53,621 nucleotides of DNA. Source: Desulfurobacterium atlanticum (GTDB taxonomy: Bacteria; Aquificota; Aquificia; Desulfurobacteriales; Desulfurobacteriaceae). The translations under genes were made by a program, and so were the position numbers. The notes under the pieces were generated by a model that saw only the letters and a program-made list of their open reading frames with translations, was not told the DNA's origin and made no database searches. Of the stretch, positions 9,201-18,660 are shown in pieces (position 1 is the stretch's first letter; each line of letters opens with the position of its first letter). The stretch spans positions 1 to 53,621 of the forward strand of contig NZ_FZOB01000011.1 in NCBI RefSeq assembly GCF_900188395.1, in the 5' to 3' direction.

Positions 9201-9418
9201 GAGTAATGGAACTTTCCCTTACTCCATCTGGGAAACTTATTCTTAAATTTGGAAATGATATAAACATTGACCCTGAAAAGCTTGTTGAATTTGTGAAAGA
9301 GAAGGAAGCAACCTTTACACCGGAAAGAATACTTTATATAGATTGTGGCACATCCCTTGAAAATGTTGAAGCAACTCTCAAAGAGCTTAAGGAGAAAACC
9401 TGTGATAAAAAAGCTTGA
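6224..9418 (+). CDS. mfd: Transcription-repair coupling factor
   Basis: 1064 aa Mfd, which removes RNA polymerase stalled at DNA lesions and recruits UvrA. The N-terminal UvrB-like module spans about residues 1-340. The CarD-like RNA polymerase interaction domain starts near 405 (GELVIHRDYGIGIFKG). The RecG-like translocase domain has Walker A GDVGFGKTE near 562, IDEEHKFG near 660, the SATPIPRTL motif, and RGRVGRG in the second RecA fold. The C-terminal TRCF domain (from ~910) binds UvrA. It is slightly shorter than E. coli Mfd (1148). The ATG at 6224 has a weak AGGAAA site upstream. uvrB lies at 21439. The last 17 bases overlap the hydrogenase large-subunit gene. Confidence 0.97.
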   Translation: MDERLLKLVTGKLKLKEKVKCSGLPGASKALFIKELLSKINRQVLVITPSEPLAEALYHDLEREKIKTVHFSAWDTSPFDIASPSALSQFKRLHALHRLMEEKVEVVVVSVESLLQKVIPPEELIEVIFEVRKGEEIDRDTLSEFLSSAGFTRVDAEPDEGEFILKGDHLVIQTPEEKISVEFFGDTVEKITVNGKETQSYVLTPIYEMIPDKKKMKPIKDLYPEVYEKHLLFPSISGGEKLLPFIFDLTPITTYLNDFLTVTIETHQCKAIKTDLIKNYENDFRLLKRENIPVADFEDFIESQLPEPEIEIFEKEKCEIDFEISPMPPIDVVEAEEILKSVKNDRIKVIYSTESLKDEIEKLRKKLTLQIEIEKGISSGGYRIKNKNFTFLTETEIFTPVKEKSVFTLTPGELVIHRDYGIGIFKGITSRDIAGKKFDFVEIEYDRGEKLFAPFTQIDRIFPYTGYKGKKPKLDRLGGTSWKNLERRVKASLIKFAQQLAELYKERKTSSGEAIIGDRQLLKEFESAFPFKETEDQLKAIRDVYKDMESEKPMDRLICGDVGFGKTEVAMRAAMKAVSDGKQVALLAPTTILAEQHYRTFKKRFKGFPVKIELISRFKTKKEQKEILEKVKSGEVDILIGTHRITSDDVEFKNLGLLIIDEEHKFGVKTKEKITSLKKNLDVLYLSATPIPRTLYSAISGFRDISVIETPPVGRKGTKVSVMKYSDKVLKTAIERELEREGQIFIVHNDISSLEEIRQKVEAMFPDTPAEIIHGQMRADKVERIMHRFIEGEIKILIATSIIESGIDIPSANTLIVIGAENFGLSQLYQLKGRVGRGVEKGYCYLLTSPKAKLTKDAVKRLEAIKKVSQLGGGFQLALKDLEIRGAGNLLGPQQSGYINSVGLDLYMKLFSEVLEEKEQEKDVKLNVPVEAFIPEDYIQDAKERIKIYSELSTAENPQTLLSKMEELYGPIPDPVVNTFKLFRIKKLAKALGVMELSLTPSGKLILKFGNDINIDPEKLVEFVKEKEATFTPERILYIDCGTSLENVEATLKELKEKTCDKKA

Positions 9419-10562
9419 GATAGAACCGATTCCACTTACAGAAGGTCATTCTAAATTGGTGTTAAAGGTTGAGGATGGGATAATTACAGAAGGGTTTTAT
9501 TACGCCCTCGTTCCTGTAAGAGGATTTGAAACGATGCTCCTTGATAAAGAGGCAACATTTGCTCCCATAGCAGCTTCAAGGATATGCGGAATGTGTCAGG
9601 CTGTTCACAGTATAGCAGTATCAAGGGCTGTAGAAAACGCCTGCCAGATAGAGGTTCCTGAGAAAGCAAAAAAACTAAGAGAGGTAATAAATCTCTCTGT
9701 TAGAGTCTACAACCACCTCCTTCATCATATTCTCATTTCCGGAAATATTTTTAAAAACGACAAAGAGCGCTTTGAGTTCATAAAATCGGTGCAGAAAATC
9801 AGAAAAACAGTATCTTCTATTCTTGAAATCGTGGGAGGCGGAACAATCCATCCTTCAAACATAGTTATAGGTGGCATCTCTTCACCGATAGAAAACAGTG
9901 TGAAAGAGCGGCTTCTTAAAATGATAGAAGAGATAAAAAGCCTTGCAGAAACAGAAGTTAAAACATTTATAGAATATATAGAAAAAGTCTGGAAAGAAAG
10001 AAATCTTCCTGAAACCTTAGGGAAGCACAATTTACCGTTTTTCTCGCTAAAAGATTTAAAATCCTCCAGTCTAAAAGAAATATACCCTCAGGAGATATTT
10101 GAAGAACTTCCACTAAAAAGGGAAGCTACAAACACAACTATACTCATAAACGGAAAAGGAGCAGAAACCGGTGCAAGGGCAAGAAAAGTAACAGATGGAA
10201 AATTTAAACCTAAAGGCGGAATAAAAGAACTCCATATACTAAGAGCACAGGAGATAGTTCCATCCATTAAAAAAATAGAAGAAATCCTTGAAAAAGATAC
10301 GTTTGAAAAGGAGATAAGAAATCCAACATTTCCAACATCTGATAACGAAACTGTTGGGATAGGAGCAGTTGAAGCACCAAGGGGTGTAAATATCCACAAA
10401 GTTAAAGTTGATAAATCAGGTAGAATAACATATTATAAAGTTATGGTTCCCACCGCTATAAACATGATAGCGATAGCTGAATCTTTAAAAGGGGAAAGAG
10501 CTGAATATGCAGAAATTATAGTGAGAGCCTACGACCCGTGTATCGCCTGTTCAACCCATTGA
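9402..10562 (+). CDS. [NiFe] hydrogenase large subunit, FrhA/MvhA-like (group 3)
   Basis: 386 aa catalytic subunit. The N-terminal nickel ligands are in SRICGMCQAVHS and the C-terminal pair in DPCIACSTH. I choose the GTG at 9402, preceded by AAGGAG at 9391-9396; an upstream in-frame ATG at 9345 lies deep in mfd and has no ribosome site. The protein ends exactly at the His of DPCxxCxxH, so it has no C-terminal extension for a maturation endopeptidase to remove. It is followed directly by small-subunit and FrhB-like genes. The closest described arrangement is archaeal frhADGB/mvh, here without the protease gene frhD. The physiological electron acceptor is unknown. Confidence 0.9.
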   Translation: MIKKLEIEPIPLTEGHSKLVLKVEDGIITEGFYYALVPVRGFETMLLDKEATFAPIAASRICGMCQAVHSIAVSRAVENACQIEVPEKAKKLREVINLSVRVYNHLLHHILISGNIFKNDKERFEFIKSVQKIRKTVSSILEIVGGGTIHPSNIVIGGISSPIENSVKERLLKMIEEIKSLAETEVKTFIEYIEKVWKERNLPETLGKHNLPFFSLKDLKSSSLKEIYPQEIFEELPLKREATNTTILINGKGAETGARARKVTDGKFKPKGGIKELHILRAQEIVPSIKKIEEILEKDTFEKEIRNPTFPTSDNETVGIGAVEAPRGVNIHKVKVDKSGRITYYKVMVPTAINMIAIAESLKGERAEYAEIIVRAYDPCIACSTH

Positions 10563-10573
10563 AGAGGTAGAGA

Positions 10574-11308
10574 TTGATATACTCTTTCAATGAATTTGAT
10601 GAAGATATAAAAGTTAAGCTTGGTTTTTTCCATCTATCAAGCTGTTCAGGGTGTCAGATAGCATTTCTTGATATGTTTGATGAACTAACAGAAATTCTTG
10701 ATACTGTTGAAATAGCTTACTCAAATCTTTTAACAAATAAAAAAGAAATTCCAAAAATAAACGTTGCTTTTGTTGAAGGTTCTTTCTCAATAGGATTTGA
10801 GCCACATATAAAGCTTGTTAGAGAGATAAAAGAGAAAGCTGATATCGTTGTTGCCGTCGGCGGCTGCGCCGCTTTTGGCGGAATAAGAAGACTTAATGTG
10901 GGAGCTCAAGCTCCACAACCATCTCATCAGGCATCTATACCAATAACCGAACTTGGAATGCTTAAAGGAAAGGTAAAGTATGTAATTCCCGGTTGTCCTC
11001 CGAATCCTTACCTTTTGTATAGATTTCTGCTTGCCCTTCTGGAAATTGATGAGGATTTTCTGCAACCTTTTGAACACATGGTATTTTCAACATTTGCCTC
11101 CGGCTATGACATTTTAACCGAAGTTGTAAACAAGGGACTATGCACAGGCTGCGGAACATGTATTTGTGCCTGTCCAACAAAAGCGATAGAATTCAGTAGA
11201 AAAACACAGCGTCCAATCTTCAATAGAACACTTTGCGTTGGTTGCGGTTCCTGCCTTGCAGGATGTCCACAATCGTTTAAACCTTATCCTCAACCAGTTT
11301 ATGAGTAA
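10574..11308 (+). CDS. [NiFe] hydrogenase small subunit with ferredoxin tail (FrhG-like)
   Basis: 244 aa electron-transfer subunit, cytoplasmic (no Tat signal). The proximal [4Fe-4S] cluster ligands appear in LSSCSGCQIAF (about residues 22-28), VGGCAAFGG (~97) and IPGCPPNPY (~138). The C-terminal third carries two ferredoxin motifs, CTGCGTCICACP and CVGCGSCLAGCP, as in FrhG of F420-reducing hydrogenases. The start codon is TTG at 10574 with GAGGTAGAG just upstream; no in-frame ATG is near. It lies 11 bases after the large subunit and 12 before the FrhB-like gene, so a single complex is likely. Confidence 0.92.
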   Translation: MIYSFNEFDEDIKVKLGFFHLSSCSGCQIAFLDMFDELTEILDTVEIAYSNLLTNKKEIPKINVAFVEGSFSIGFEPHIKLVREIKEKADIVVAVGGCAAFGGIRRLNVGAQAPQPSHQASIPITELGMLKGKVKYVIPGCPPNPYLLYRFLLALLEIDEDFLQPFEHMVFSTFASGYDILTEVVNKGLCTGCGTCICACPTKAIEFSRKTQRPIFNRTLCVGCGSCLAGCPQSFKPYPQPVYE

Positions 11309-11320
11309 TGGAGGAATTGA

Positions 11321-12229
11321 ATGTTCGGACTTTATAGACAATTTACTATAGGAAGATACACAAAAGCTTTTCTTATAAAGGACAAAAAAAGCTGCACTTC
11401 ACGTAGCAATTTAAAGGCTATTTTGAAGGAAGCTTTCAAAAAAGGCTTAATAGACAGTGCTATCGGAACTACTCTTGAAAAAAACTGCGAAAACCCGTCA
11501 GTAAAGCCGGTATTTATTAAATCCCTAAAAGAGATTGATAGCTTTGAACCGTTCTTCTTTATCCATGGAGGGCAAAATTCCATTTTGAAAGAGATAACCC
11601 AAAAGTATAGTTTTGAAAAACTCGGAGTTATAGGACACTCCTGTATTCTTGATGGAATAAATAAGATGCAGTACTACGGAATAGGAAGCAACTTTGCTGT
11701 GCTTAAATTTTCTCTAAAAATAGGAATAGGATGTATAGGTGCACTGTCCCTTGAAGGTATGAATTGTCTATTAAAGGAGAAAAAACTTCCGCAGTGTGAT
11801 TTTGATGAAACTTTCTTCAAAAAGGGGAGAGTATTCATATCTAAAAAAGAGCCGTTTGCATTTTCAATTGAAGAGTATTACTATTATTTGAATGAGGGAT
11901 GCAAAGTGTGTATGAATTTATCCTCCAGAGGAAGTGACTTAACATTTGTTCCATATATGGAAGATGGATATTCTCTCTGTTTTGTAAGAACGAAAAAAGG
12001 GCTTAAACTATTTGAGAATCCAGATTTTGAAGTTAAAGAAGCACAAGAGCGCAACATAACTGAAGTTGAAGAAACAGTAAAGCAGGTTTTAAAAAAGAAC
12101 ATAGAAAACGTTCTTGAAAGAGCTGAACTTGGAGTTCCATCAAACAAATGGGATGGAAATAGGTTCGGTAAATTCAGTGCTTTATGGAACAACATATACG
12201 CTGAAAATATAGAAGAGGAGGTGTTTTAA
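11321..12229 (+). CDS. FrhB-like iron-sulfur flavoprotein subunit of the hydrogenase
   Basis: 302 aa, related to the coenzyme F420 hydrogenase/dehydrogenase beta subunit family. Matching landmarks are the N-terminal helix NLKAILKEAFKKGLIDSAIG, then KLGVIGHSCILDGINKMQ, LKIGIGCIG, EGCKVCMNLSSRGSD and SLCFVRTKKGLKLFE. The cysteines at GHSC, GIGC and CKVC match those that hold a [4Fe-4S] cluster next to FAD in FrhB. The N-terminal ferredoxin-like CxxCGxC motif found in some relatives is missing. GGAGG lies upstream of the ATG at 11321. The family partner could be F420, but bacteria of this type are not expected to rely on F420, so the acceptor is open. Confidence 0.85.
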   Translation: MFGLYRQFTIGRYTKAFLIKDKKSCTSRSNLKAILKEAFKKGLIDSAIGTTLEKNCENPSVKPVFIKSLKEIDSFEPFFFIHGGQNSILKEITQKYSFEKLGVIGHSCILDGINKMQYYGIGSNFAVLKFSLKIGIGCIGALSLEGMNCLLKEKKLPQCDFDETFFKKGRVFISKKEPFAFSIEEYYYYLNEGCKVCMNLSSRGSDLTFVPYMEDGYSLCFVRTKKGLKLFENPDFEVKEAQERNITEVEETVKQVLKKNIENVLERAELGVPSNKWDGNRFGKFSALWNNIYAENIEEEVF

Positions 12230-12230
12230 A

Positions 12231-12512
12231 ATGGTTATTACTTCAGAAATGAAAATGAAAGCTGAAATCATCAAAGTGCTCGGTCATCCTGAAAGAATAG
12301 CAATTCTTATGCTTCTTTCAGACGGAGAAAAATGTGTAAAAGAGCTTAAAGAGGAGCTTGGAATCTCTCAACCAAAGGTTTCTCAACATGTGGGAATTAT
12401 GAAAGAACTTGGAATTCTCAACTTTAGAAAAGAAGGAACTAAAGTGCTTTACTCAATTGGGGACGATAGAGTTAAAAAGCTCCTTGACATTTTTATCAAC
12501 GAAGAGATTTAA
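12231..12512 (+). CDS. ArsR/SmtB-family transcriptional regulator
   Basis: 93 aa winged-helix protein. LGHPERIAILMLLSDGEKCVKELKEELGISQPKVSQH is the typical ArsR helix-turn-helix, followed by the beta wing NFRKEGTKVLYSI. It has a single Cys (EKCVKEL) where metal sensors usually have CxC (ELCVCDL), so a canonical alpha3 metal site is not present. It starts two bases after the FrhB-like stop codon, with GAGGAGG upstream. It is therefore translated with the hydrogenase operon, and autoregulation of the hydrogenase is plausible but unproven. Confidence 0.92.
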   Translation: MVITSEMKMKAEIIKVLGHPERIAILMLLSDGEKCVKELKEELGISQPKVSQHVGIMKELGILNFRKEGTKVLYSIGDDRVKKLLDIFINEEI

Positions 12513-12520
12513 CTTAATGC

Positions 12521-12548
12521 GGGGAGATAAATATCTCCCCCTATTTTA
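12521..12548. terminator. Bidirectional terminator between arsR and perR
   Basis: GGGGAGATA and TATCTCCCC form a 9-bp stem with a two-base loop, followed by CTATTTTA on the plus strand. The convergent genes end on either side, so it probably stops both transcripts. Confidence 0.75.
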
Positions 12549-12971
12549 ATGCTGACATTTGTCGCAGATGCCGTAGCATACAAACTCACATTTCTCAACG
12601 CATAGGTTCATATCTTCCAGCTTTTTAGTGTCAATTTCTACTTTGCAATCAATATCTATAACCCTTCCACATTCTGTACAGATAAAATGGCTGTGAGGTT
12701 TAACATTTCCGTCAAATCTTGCTATACCATTAACAGTAGCAACTTTTTGAGCAAGTCCAATTTTCTCAAGATTGGTTAAAGTTCTGTAAACAGTAGCAAG
12801 TGAAATTCCGGCAAACTTATTTTTTAAAGCTTCATAAATCTCCTCTGCTGAAGGATGGTCATACCGGCTAACAAGCTCCCTGTAAATAGCCACCCTCTGT
12901 GGAGTAACTTTCAATCCTTTTGCTCTTGTTATCTCCTTAAATCTCTCTACAAGTTTATCTATCATTTCCAT
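12546..12971 (-). CDS. Fur-family regulator, PerR-like
   Basis: 141 aa Fur-superfamily repressor. The winged helix contains KVTPQRVAIYRELVSRYDHPSAEEIY and SLATVYRTLTNLEKIGL. The dimerization domain contains FDGNVKPHSHFICTECGRVIDID, whose Asp-Gly-Asn-x-x-Pro-His pattern is typical of PerR rather than Fur. Structural-zinc cysteines are CTEC and a C-terminal CDKC. It likely senses peroxide and iron or manganese. AAGGAG lies eight bases before the ATG at 12971. A promoter-like sequence sits at 13013-13040. Confidence 0.88.
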   Translation of the reverse strand: MEMIDKLVERFKEITRAKGLKVTPQRVAIYRELVSRYDHPSAEEIYEALKNKFAGISLATVYRTLTNLEKIGLAQKVATVNGIARFDGNVKPHSHFICTECGRVIDIDCKVEIDTKKLEDMNLCVEKCEFVCYGICDKCQH

Positions 12972-13012
12972 ATCTACACTCCTTATATTAAATTTGAAAA
13001 TTTTCAGCTAAA

Positions 13013-13040
13013 ATTATACTTTCAGGCAACGAAAATCAAC
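13013..13040 (-). promoter_or_regulatory. Candidate sigma-70 promoter of the perR-like gene
   Basis: On the minus strand TATAAT (13018-13013) is preceded at about 15-16 bases by GTTGATT as a -35. It lies about 45 bases upstream of the perR-like start codon. The spacing is slightly short. Confidence 0.45.
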
Positions 13041-13185
13041 TTCCTCTAGAAATTAAACGGTTTTCTCCCATTTAATAAAAAAGCAAAAATTTAGCAGATA
13101 ATTCTGCCTATAAATAACCACTGATTTTAATTTAACAAAATGATACAATATTTTCAAGAAAATCATTAAATTTAGGGGATGAAAC

Positions 13186-13431
13186 ATGAGTGTTGAAACG
13201 GTATCTCTTGCTGTAATAGCAACCTGTATGGTGATTATAACAGTTTCCATTGTGGTTCTGACAATTGTGGCTTATTCTATACTTAAAAAATTAGGAGAAC
13301 TTATAGATAAAACGGAAACAGAAGTTACATCAACATTTAGAGAGCTTAAAGAGGTTGTTAATTCTTTTACAGACACATTAAGAGGATTTGCTACAGTAGC
13401 AAGATTTGTAACAGGAAGAAAGAAGAGGTAG
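13186..13431 (+). CDS. Small membrane-anchored coiled-coil protein (DUF948-like)
   Basis: 81 aa. One N-terminal transmembrane helix (residues ~6-32) is followed by an amphipathic/coiled helix (KKLGELIDKTETEVTSTFRELKE region) and a basic tail GRKKR. This layout fits the DUF948/YtxG group, whose function is unknown. GGGGATG precedes the ATG at 13186. It is alone between divergent perR and convergent gyrB, and its stop falls within a hairpin that also covers the end of gyrB. Confidence 0.7.
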   Translation: MSVETVSLAVIATCMVIITVSIVVLTIVAYSILKKLGELIDKTETEVTSTFRELKEVVNSFTDTLRGFATVARFVTGRKKR

Positions 13432-13443
13432 CATTGCCACCTC

Positions 13444-13445
<2 letters not shown>
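13423..13445. terminator. Hairpin shared by two convergent gene ends
   Basis: AAGAGGT (13423-13429) and ACCTCTT (13439-13445) form a 7-bp stem over the stop codons of the small membrane protein gene and gyrB. There is only an AT-rich tail, no clean U-run, so termination strength is uncertain. Confidence 0.4.
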
Positions 13446-15915
<2,470 letters not shown>

Positions 15916-15918
15916 TTA

Positions 15919-15927
15919 ATTATACCA
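15919..15927 (-). promoter_or_regulatory. Extended -10 promoter of gyrB
   Basis: On the minus strand TGGTATAAT (TGn plus consensus -10) lies in the 85-base gap between tRNA-Thr and gyrB. The -35 region would fall within the 3' end of the tRNA gene. Supercoiling-sensitive gyrB promoters are often of weak -35 type. Confidence 0.5.
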
Positions 15928-15937
15928 TTATTTAAGA

Positions 15938-16014
15938 TGGTGCCGGCGAAGGGACTTGAACCCTTGACCTGGGCATTACGAGTGCCCCGCTCTTGCCACC
16001 TGAGCTACGCCGGC
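15938..16014 (-). tRNA. tRNA-Thr(CGT)
   Basis: The minus strand folds as a full cloverleaf: acceptor GCCGGCG/CGCCGGC, D-arm GCTC...GAGC, anticodon stem GGGCA/TGCCC around loop CTCGTAA (anticodon CGT), and T-arm AAGGG TTCAAGT CCCTT. The discriminator is A and CCA is encoded (15938-15940). Its 5' end is only 14 bases from the divergent truD start, and gyrB follows downstream on the same strand. Confidence 0.95.
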
Positions 16015-16028
16015 AGAAGGAGAGACAG

Positions 16029-17120
16029 TTGGCAAAGATAAAATTTAGTCCTGAAGATTTTAAAGTAAAAGAAATTTTAAACGATAATTTCTTCAAAAAC
16101 CGCGGAGACTATAGAATTTACAGGCTCTGGAAAAGGGGGCTTGAAACCCAGGAAGTGATGGAAAGGATAGCAAAAATCTCCAAAATTCCCGTAAAGTTTA
16201 TAGGATATGGTGGGCTGAAGGACAAAAATGCAGAAACTGTTCAGTTTATCTCTATTCCCGCAAAATATAGTTTGAAAGAGCTAAATAAGGGAAACCTTAA
16301 ATTATCTTTCTGCGGATTTTCAACATCACCTATAACATCCTCCTCTATAAAAAGAAACCGATTTGAAATTGTTGTAAGAGAAACGCTAAAAGACAAAGAA
16401 AAGATAGAAATTATTAGAAGAGCAGGAGTTCCTAACTATTATGGCGAACAGCGGTTTATATCTTTAAGAAAAGGACAACTTTTCATTCATCACCTGATTA
16501 GTAGAAATTACAAACAGGCAATAGAATATCTTTTCACACCAGCAGGCTGGGAAAACTCAAAAAGCAGAAAAGGAAAAAAAGCGTTTTTAGAAGGTAATTT
16601 TAAAGAAGCCGTTCTTCTCCTTTCTGGATGGAGAAAAAAGATAGCACAGTATCTTCTAAAAATTCCAGCAGCATCTCCAGAAACCCTTTTTAAACTCATA
16701 CCCCGCAAAGAGATAGAGTTTCAAATAAATATTTTTCAGAGCCTTCTTTTTAATAAAGCTGTTGCAAGTATGATAAAAAAAAGCGGTAAAGAACTTTTCG
16801 CATTTAAATATAAAGCTGGAATTATGTTTTTCCCGGTAGAAAAACCGGGTATCCCCGAAAAAATTGAGATGTTCTACCCGGAGATTAAAAATCCTATATA
16901 TGCTCCAATTCTCAGGAAAGAGGGAATAAAAGTTGATTCTATGAAAAGGTTTTCCGGCTATTTTCACCGCTTTTCAAGAAAAACGTTTGTCAGAGTGGAA
17001 AATTTTGAAATTACAGAGATGAAAGAGAAAACCGTTCTAAAATTTGAACTTCCATCAGGAAGCTATGCAACAAATGTTGTAAGATTTCTATTTAACAGTA
17101 TCAAATTTAAGGGGGTGTAA
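16029..17120 (+). CDS. truD: tRNA pseudouridine(13) synthase
   Basis: 363 aa TruD-family enzyme that isomerises U13 of tRNA-Glu. Visible motifs are FSPEDFKVKEI at the N-terminus, KIPVKFIGYGGLKDKNAETVQ with the catalytic Asp of the GxKDxxA signature, PNYYGEQRFIS, and the C-terminal LPSGSYATNVVRFLF. I choose the TTG at 16029, with AAGGAG seven bases upstream (16017-16022). A possible ATG at 15993 lies inside tRNA-Thr on the other strand and is rejected. It is followed after one base by the amidotransferase gene. Confidence 0.93.
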   Translation: MAKIKFSPEDFKVKEILNDNFFKNRGDYRIYRLWKRGLETQEVMERIAKISKIPVKFIGYGGLKDKNAETVQFISIPAKYSLKELNKGNLKLSFCGFSTSPITSSSIKRNRFEIVVRETLKDKEKIEIIRRAGVPNYYGEQRFISLRKGQLFIHHLISRNYKQAIEYLFTPAGWENSKSRKGKKAFLEGNFKEAVLLLSGWRKKIAQYLLKIPAASPETLFKLIPRKEIEFQINIFQSLLFNKAVASMIKKSGKELFAFKYKAGIMFFPVEKPGIPEKIEMFYPEIKNPIYAPILRKEGIKVDSMKRFSGYFHRFSRKTFVRVENFEITEMKEKTVLKFELPSGSYATNVVRFLFNSIKFKGV

Positions 17121-17121
17121 A

Positions 17122-17796
17122 ATGAAAGCACTGTTTGTGAAAAACATAGAGATTGAAGGACCGGGAACACTTGCCCCTCTCTTTGAGAGAAAAGGACTGA
17201 AAGTTGAAACTATAAGCGCTTTTAAGAACGAAACCGTTGATAGCATTGACGATTACGAAGTTATAACGATACTAGGTGGACCTATGGGAGTCTATGAAGC
17301 GGAAAAATATCCCTTTCTAAAGTATGAATTTAAACTTGTTGAAGAAGCAATTAAAAAGGGAAAAAGAGTTGTTGGAATATGTCTTGGTTCTCAGATAATA
17401 GCTCATGTATTGGGTGCAAGAGTTTACAAAGGAGAGATGGGAAAAGAGATAGGCTGGTATGAACTTTATCCTCAAAATGAGTTTGAGTATATATTTCAAA
17501 ACAAAATTGAAGTTTTTCAGTGGCACGGTGATACCTTTGATATACCAGAAGGTGCTGTAAAGCTTGCTTCAACTCCCCTTTATCCAAATCAGGCGTTCAG
17601 ATATGAAAAAGCTGTAGGAATCCAGTTTCACATAGAGGTAACAAAAGAGGATATTTTAAAATGGATAGAAGCTTACAAAGATGAGGTAGAAAAAGAGAAC
17701 TTAACACCTGAACAGATTCTGGGAAACAACGATAAAAGGTGGGACATGCTTAAAGTTTACTCTTCCGTTTTTGTTGAGTTTCTATTTAAAATATGA
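17122..17796 (+). CDS. Class I glutamine amidotransferase (GuaA N-domain-like)
   Basis: 224 aa stand-alone class I GATase. The catalytic Cys is in VVGICLGSQIIAH (about residue 91), with the His and Glu in VGIQFHIEVTKED (~175) and an oxyanion-type LGGPMGVYE. The segment FQWHGDTFDIPEGA is typical of the subgroup that is annotated as GMP synthase-like glutamine amidotransferase. The true acceptor domain is not present, so the substrate is unknown; glutamine or gamma-glutamyl compounds are possible. It probably shares a transcript with truD. Its last 40 bases overlap the end of the convergent ftsB-like gene. Confidence 0.88.
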   Translation: MKALFVKNIEIEGPGTLAPLFERKGLKVETISAFKNETVDSIDDYEVITILGGPMGVYEAEKYPFLKYEFKLVEEAIKKGKRVVGICLGSQIIAHVLGARVYKGEMGKEIGWYELYPQNEFEYIFQNKIEVFQWHGDTFDIPEGAVKLASTPLYPNQAFRYEKAVGIQFHIEVTKEDILKWIEAYKDEVEKENLTPEQILGNNDKRWDMLKVYSSVFVEFLFKI

Positions 17797-18098
17797 AATT
17801 TTTGCTCTTTTTTCCTGACAAAAAGGAAGGTCTCTTCACCTTCCTTTCCTTTTATAAACATCTCTCTTGCAAGTTTTTCATAGTAAAAATCTTTATTTTT
17901 CTCTATGGTTTTGATTCTCTCTGAAAGTATATCTATTTTTGACTGCCAGAATTCCTTCTCTTTCAGCAACTTTTTATAGTTTGCCTCAAGCTGACGCAAA
18001 GTGGTTAAAGAATTTTCTCCCACAAAGTAACTGTAAAAATAGAAGGGAACAAAAACAGCCCATCCAACAACAAGAATTTTAGCTATCTTCTGTATCAA
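17757..18098 (-). CDS. FtsB/DivIC-like septum formation initiator protein
   Basis: 113 aa. One N-terminal membrane helix (residues ~6-26) is followed by a coiled coil (about 35-75, RQLEANYKKLLKEKEFWQSK) and a short FYYEKLAREMFIKGKEGEE segment, the typical end of FtsB/DivIC proteins (YxExxAREKLGMVKPGE). These proteins bridge FtsL and FtsQ in the divisome. It overlaps the DUF507 gene start-side by 20 bases and its 3' end overlaps the convergent amidotransferase gene by 40 bases. Confidence 0.8.
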   Translation of the reverse strand: MIQKIAKILVVGWAVFVPFYFYSYFVGENSLTTLRQLEANYKKLLKEKEFWQSKIDILSERIKTIEKNKDFYYEKLAREMFIKGKEGEETFLFVRKKEQKFHILNRNSTKTEE

Positions 18099-18660
18099 TT
18101 AACCCTCTCGCTATCAGTTCTTCTTCATAAAACTTCCTGTAAAGAGCATTCCATTCAGGAGTCCCTTCTGGAACAGGCTTTGACATAGACTCAATCTTTT
18201 CTCTTGCCGCTCTGTCAACCTCTTTTCTAACTTTAGATATTGTGTTAAAAGCTCTAACTATGTGCTGTCTTATTATTCCTCTTTCCTGAGTGTAGTCTAT
18301 CTCATCGTCTGTAAGAATAAACCTTAAAATTTTCCCGGCTATATAGTTCGCCTTCTCCCGGGTAAAAATGCTCCCTGGAGCGGGTAAACCCCTCTCTTTA
18401 GCAAGTTTTTCCATTATAAGCTTCCTTGCTTTAAAAAACGGAATCCCTCTATACATTATCTCATCAGAATTTTCCTGAAGGATTTTCTCCGCTTCCTCTT
18501 CAAGTTCTTTATCTATTCTGTACTCATTAAGTATTATCTCTTTCACCTTCTCTTTAAAGTATTCTTCATCATCAACTATCACATACTCATTATTAAGAAG
18601 ATTTTTTGCTATTTCGTTAACCAAAAGCTCTATAAATTTACTACCTTTCTGTTTCTGCAT
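18079..18660 (-). CDS. DUF507 family protein
   Basis: 193 aa, mostly helical and highly charged, with no signal or membrane span. It has two similar halves, each with a KIxxxL...VIxDDE-type segment (EYVIVDDEEYFKEKVKEIIL and ILRFILTDDEIDYTQERGI), as in DUF507 proteins of Aquificota and Deltaproteobacteria. Function unknown. It overlaps the TPR protein gene upstream and the ftsB-like gene downstream, so the three are probably one operon with a cell-envelope or division theme. Confidence 0.85.
   Translation of the reverse strand: MQKQKGSKFIELLVNEIAKNLLNNEYVIVDDEEYFKEKVKEIILNEYRIDKELEEEAEKILQENSDEIMYRGIPFFKARKLIMEKLAKERGLPAPGSIFTREKANYIAGKILRFILTDDEIDYTQERGIIRQHIVRAFNTISKVRKEVDRAAREKIESMSKPVPEGTPEWNALYRKFYEEELIARGLIDTEDS

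Noticed and set aside
9346-9361. Sigma-54-like TGGCAC-N5-TTGAA just upstream of the hydrogenase genes
   Set aside because: The near-invariant GC of the -12 element is missing (GA instead), and it lies within mfd coding sequence.
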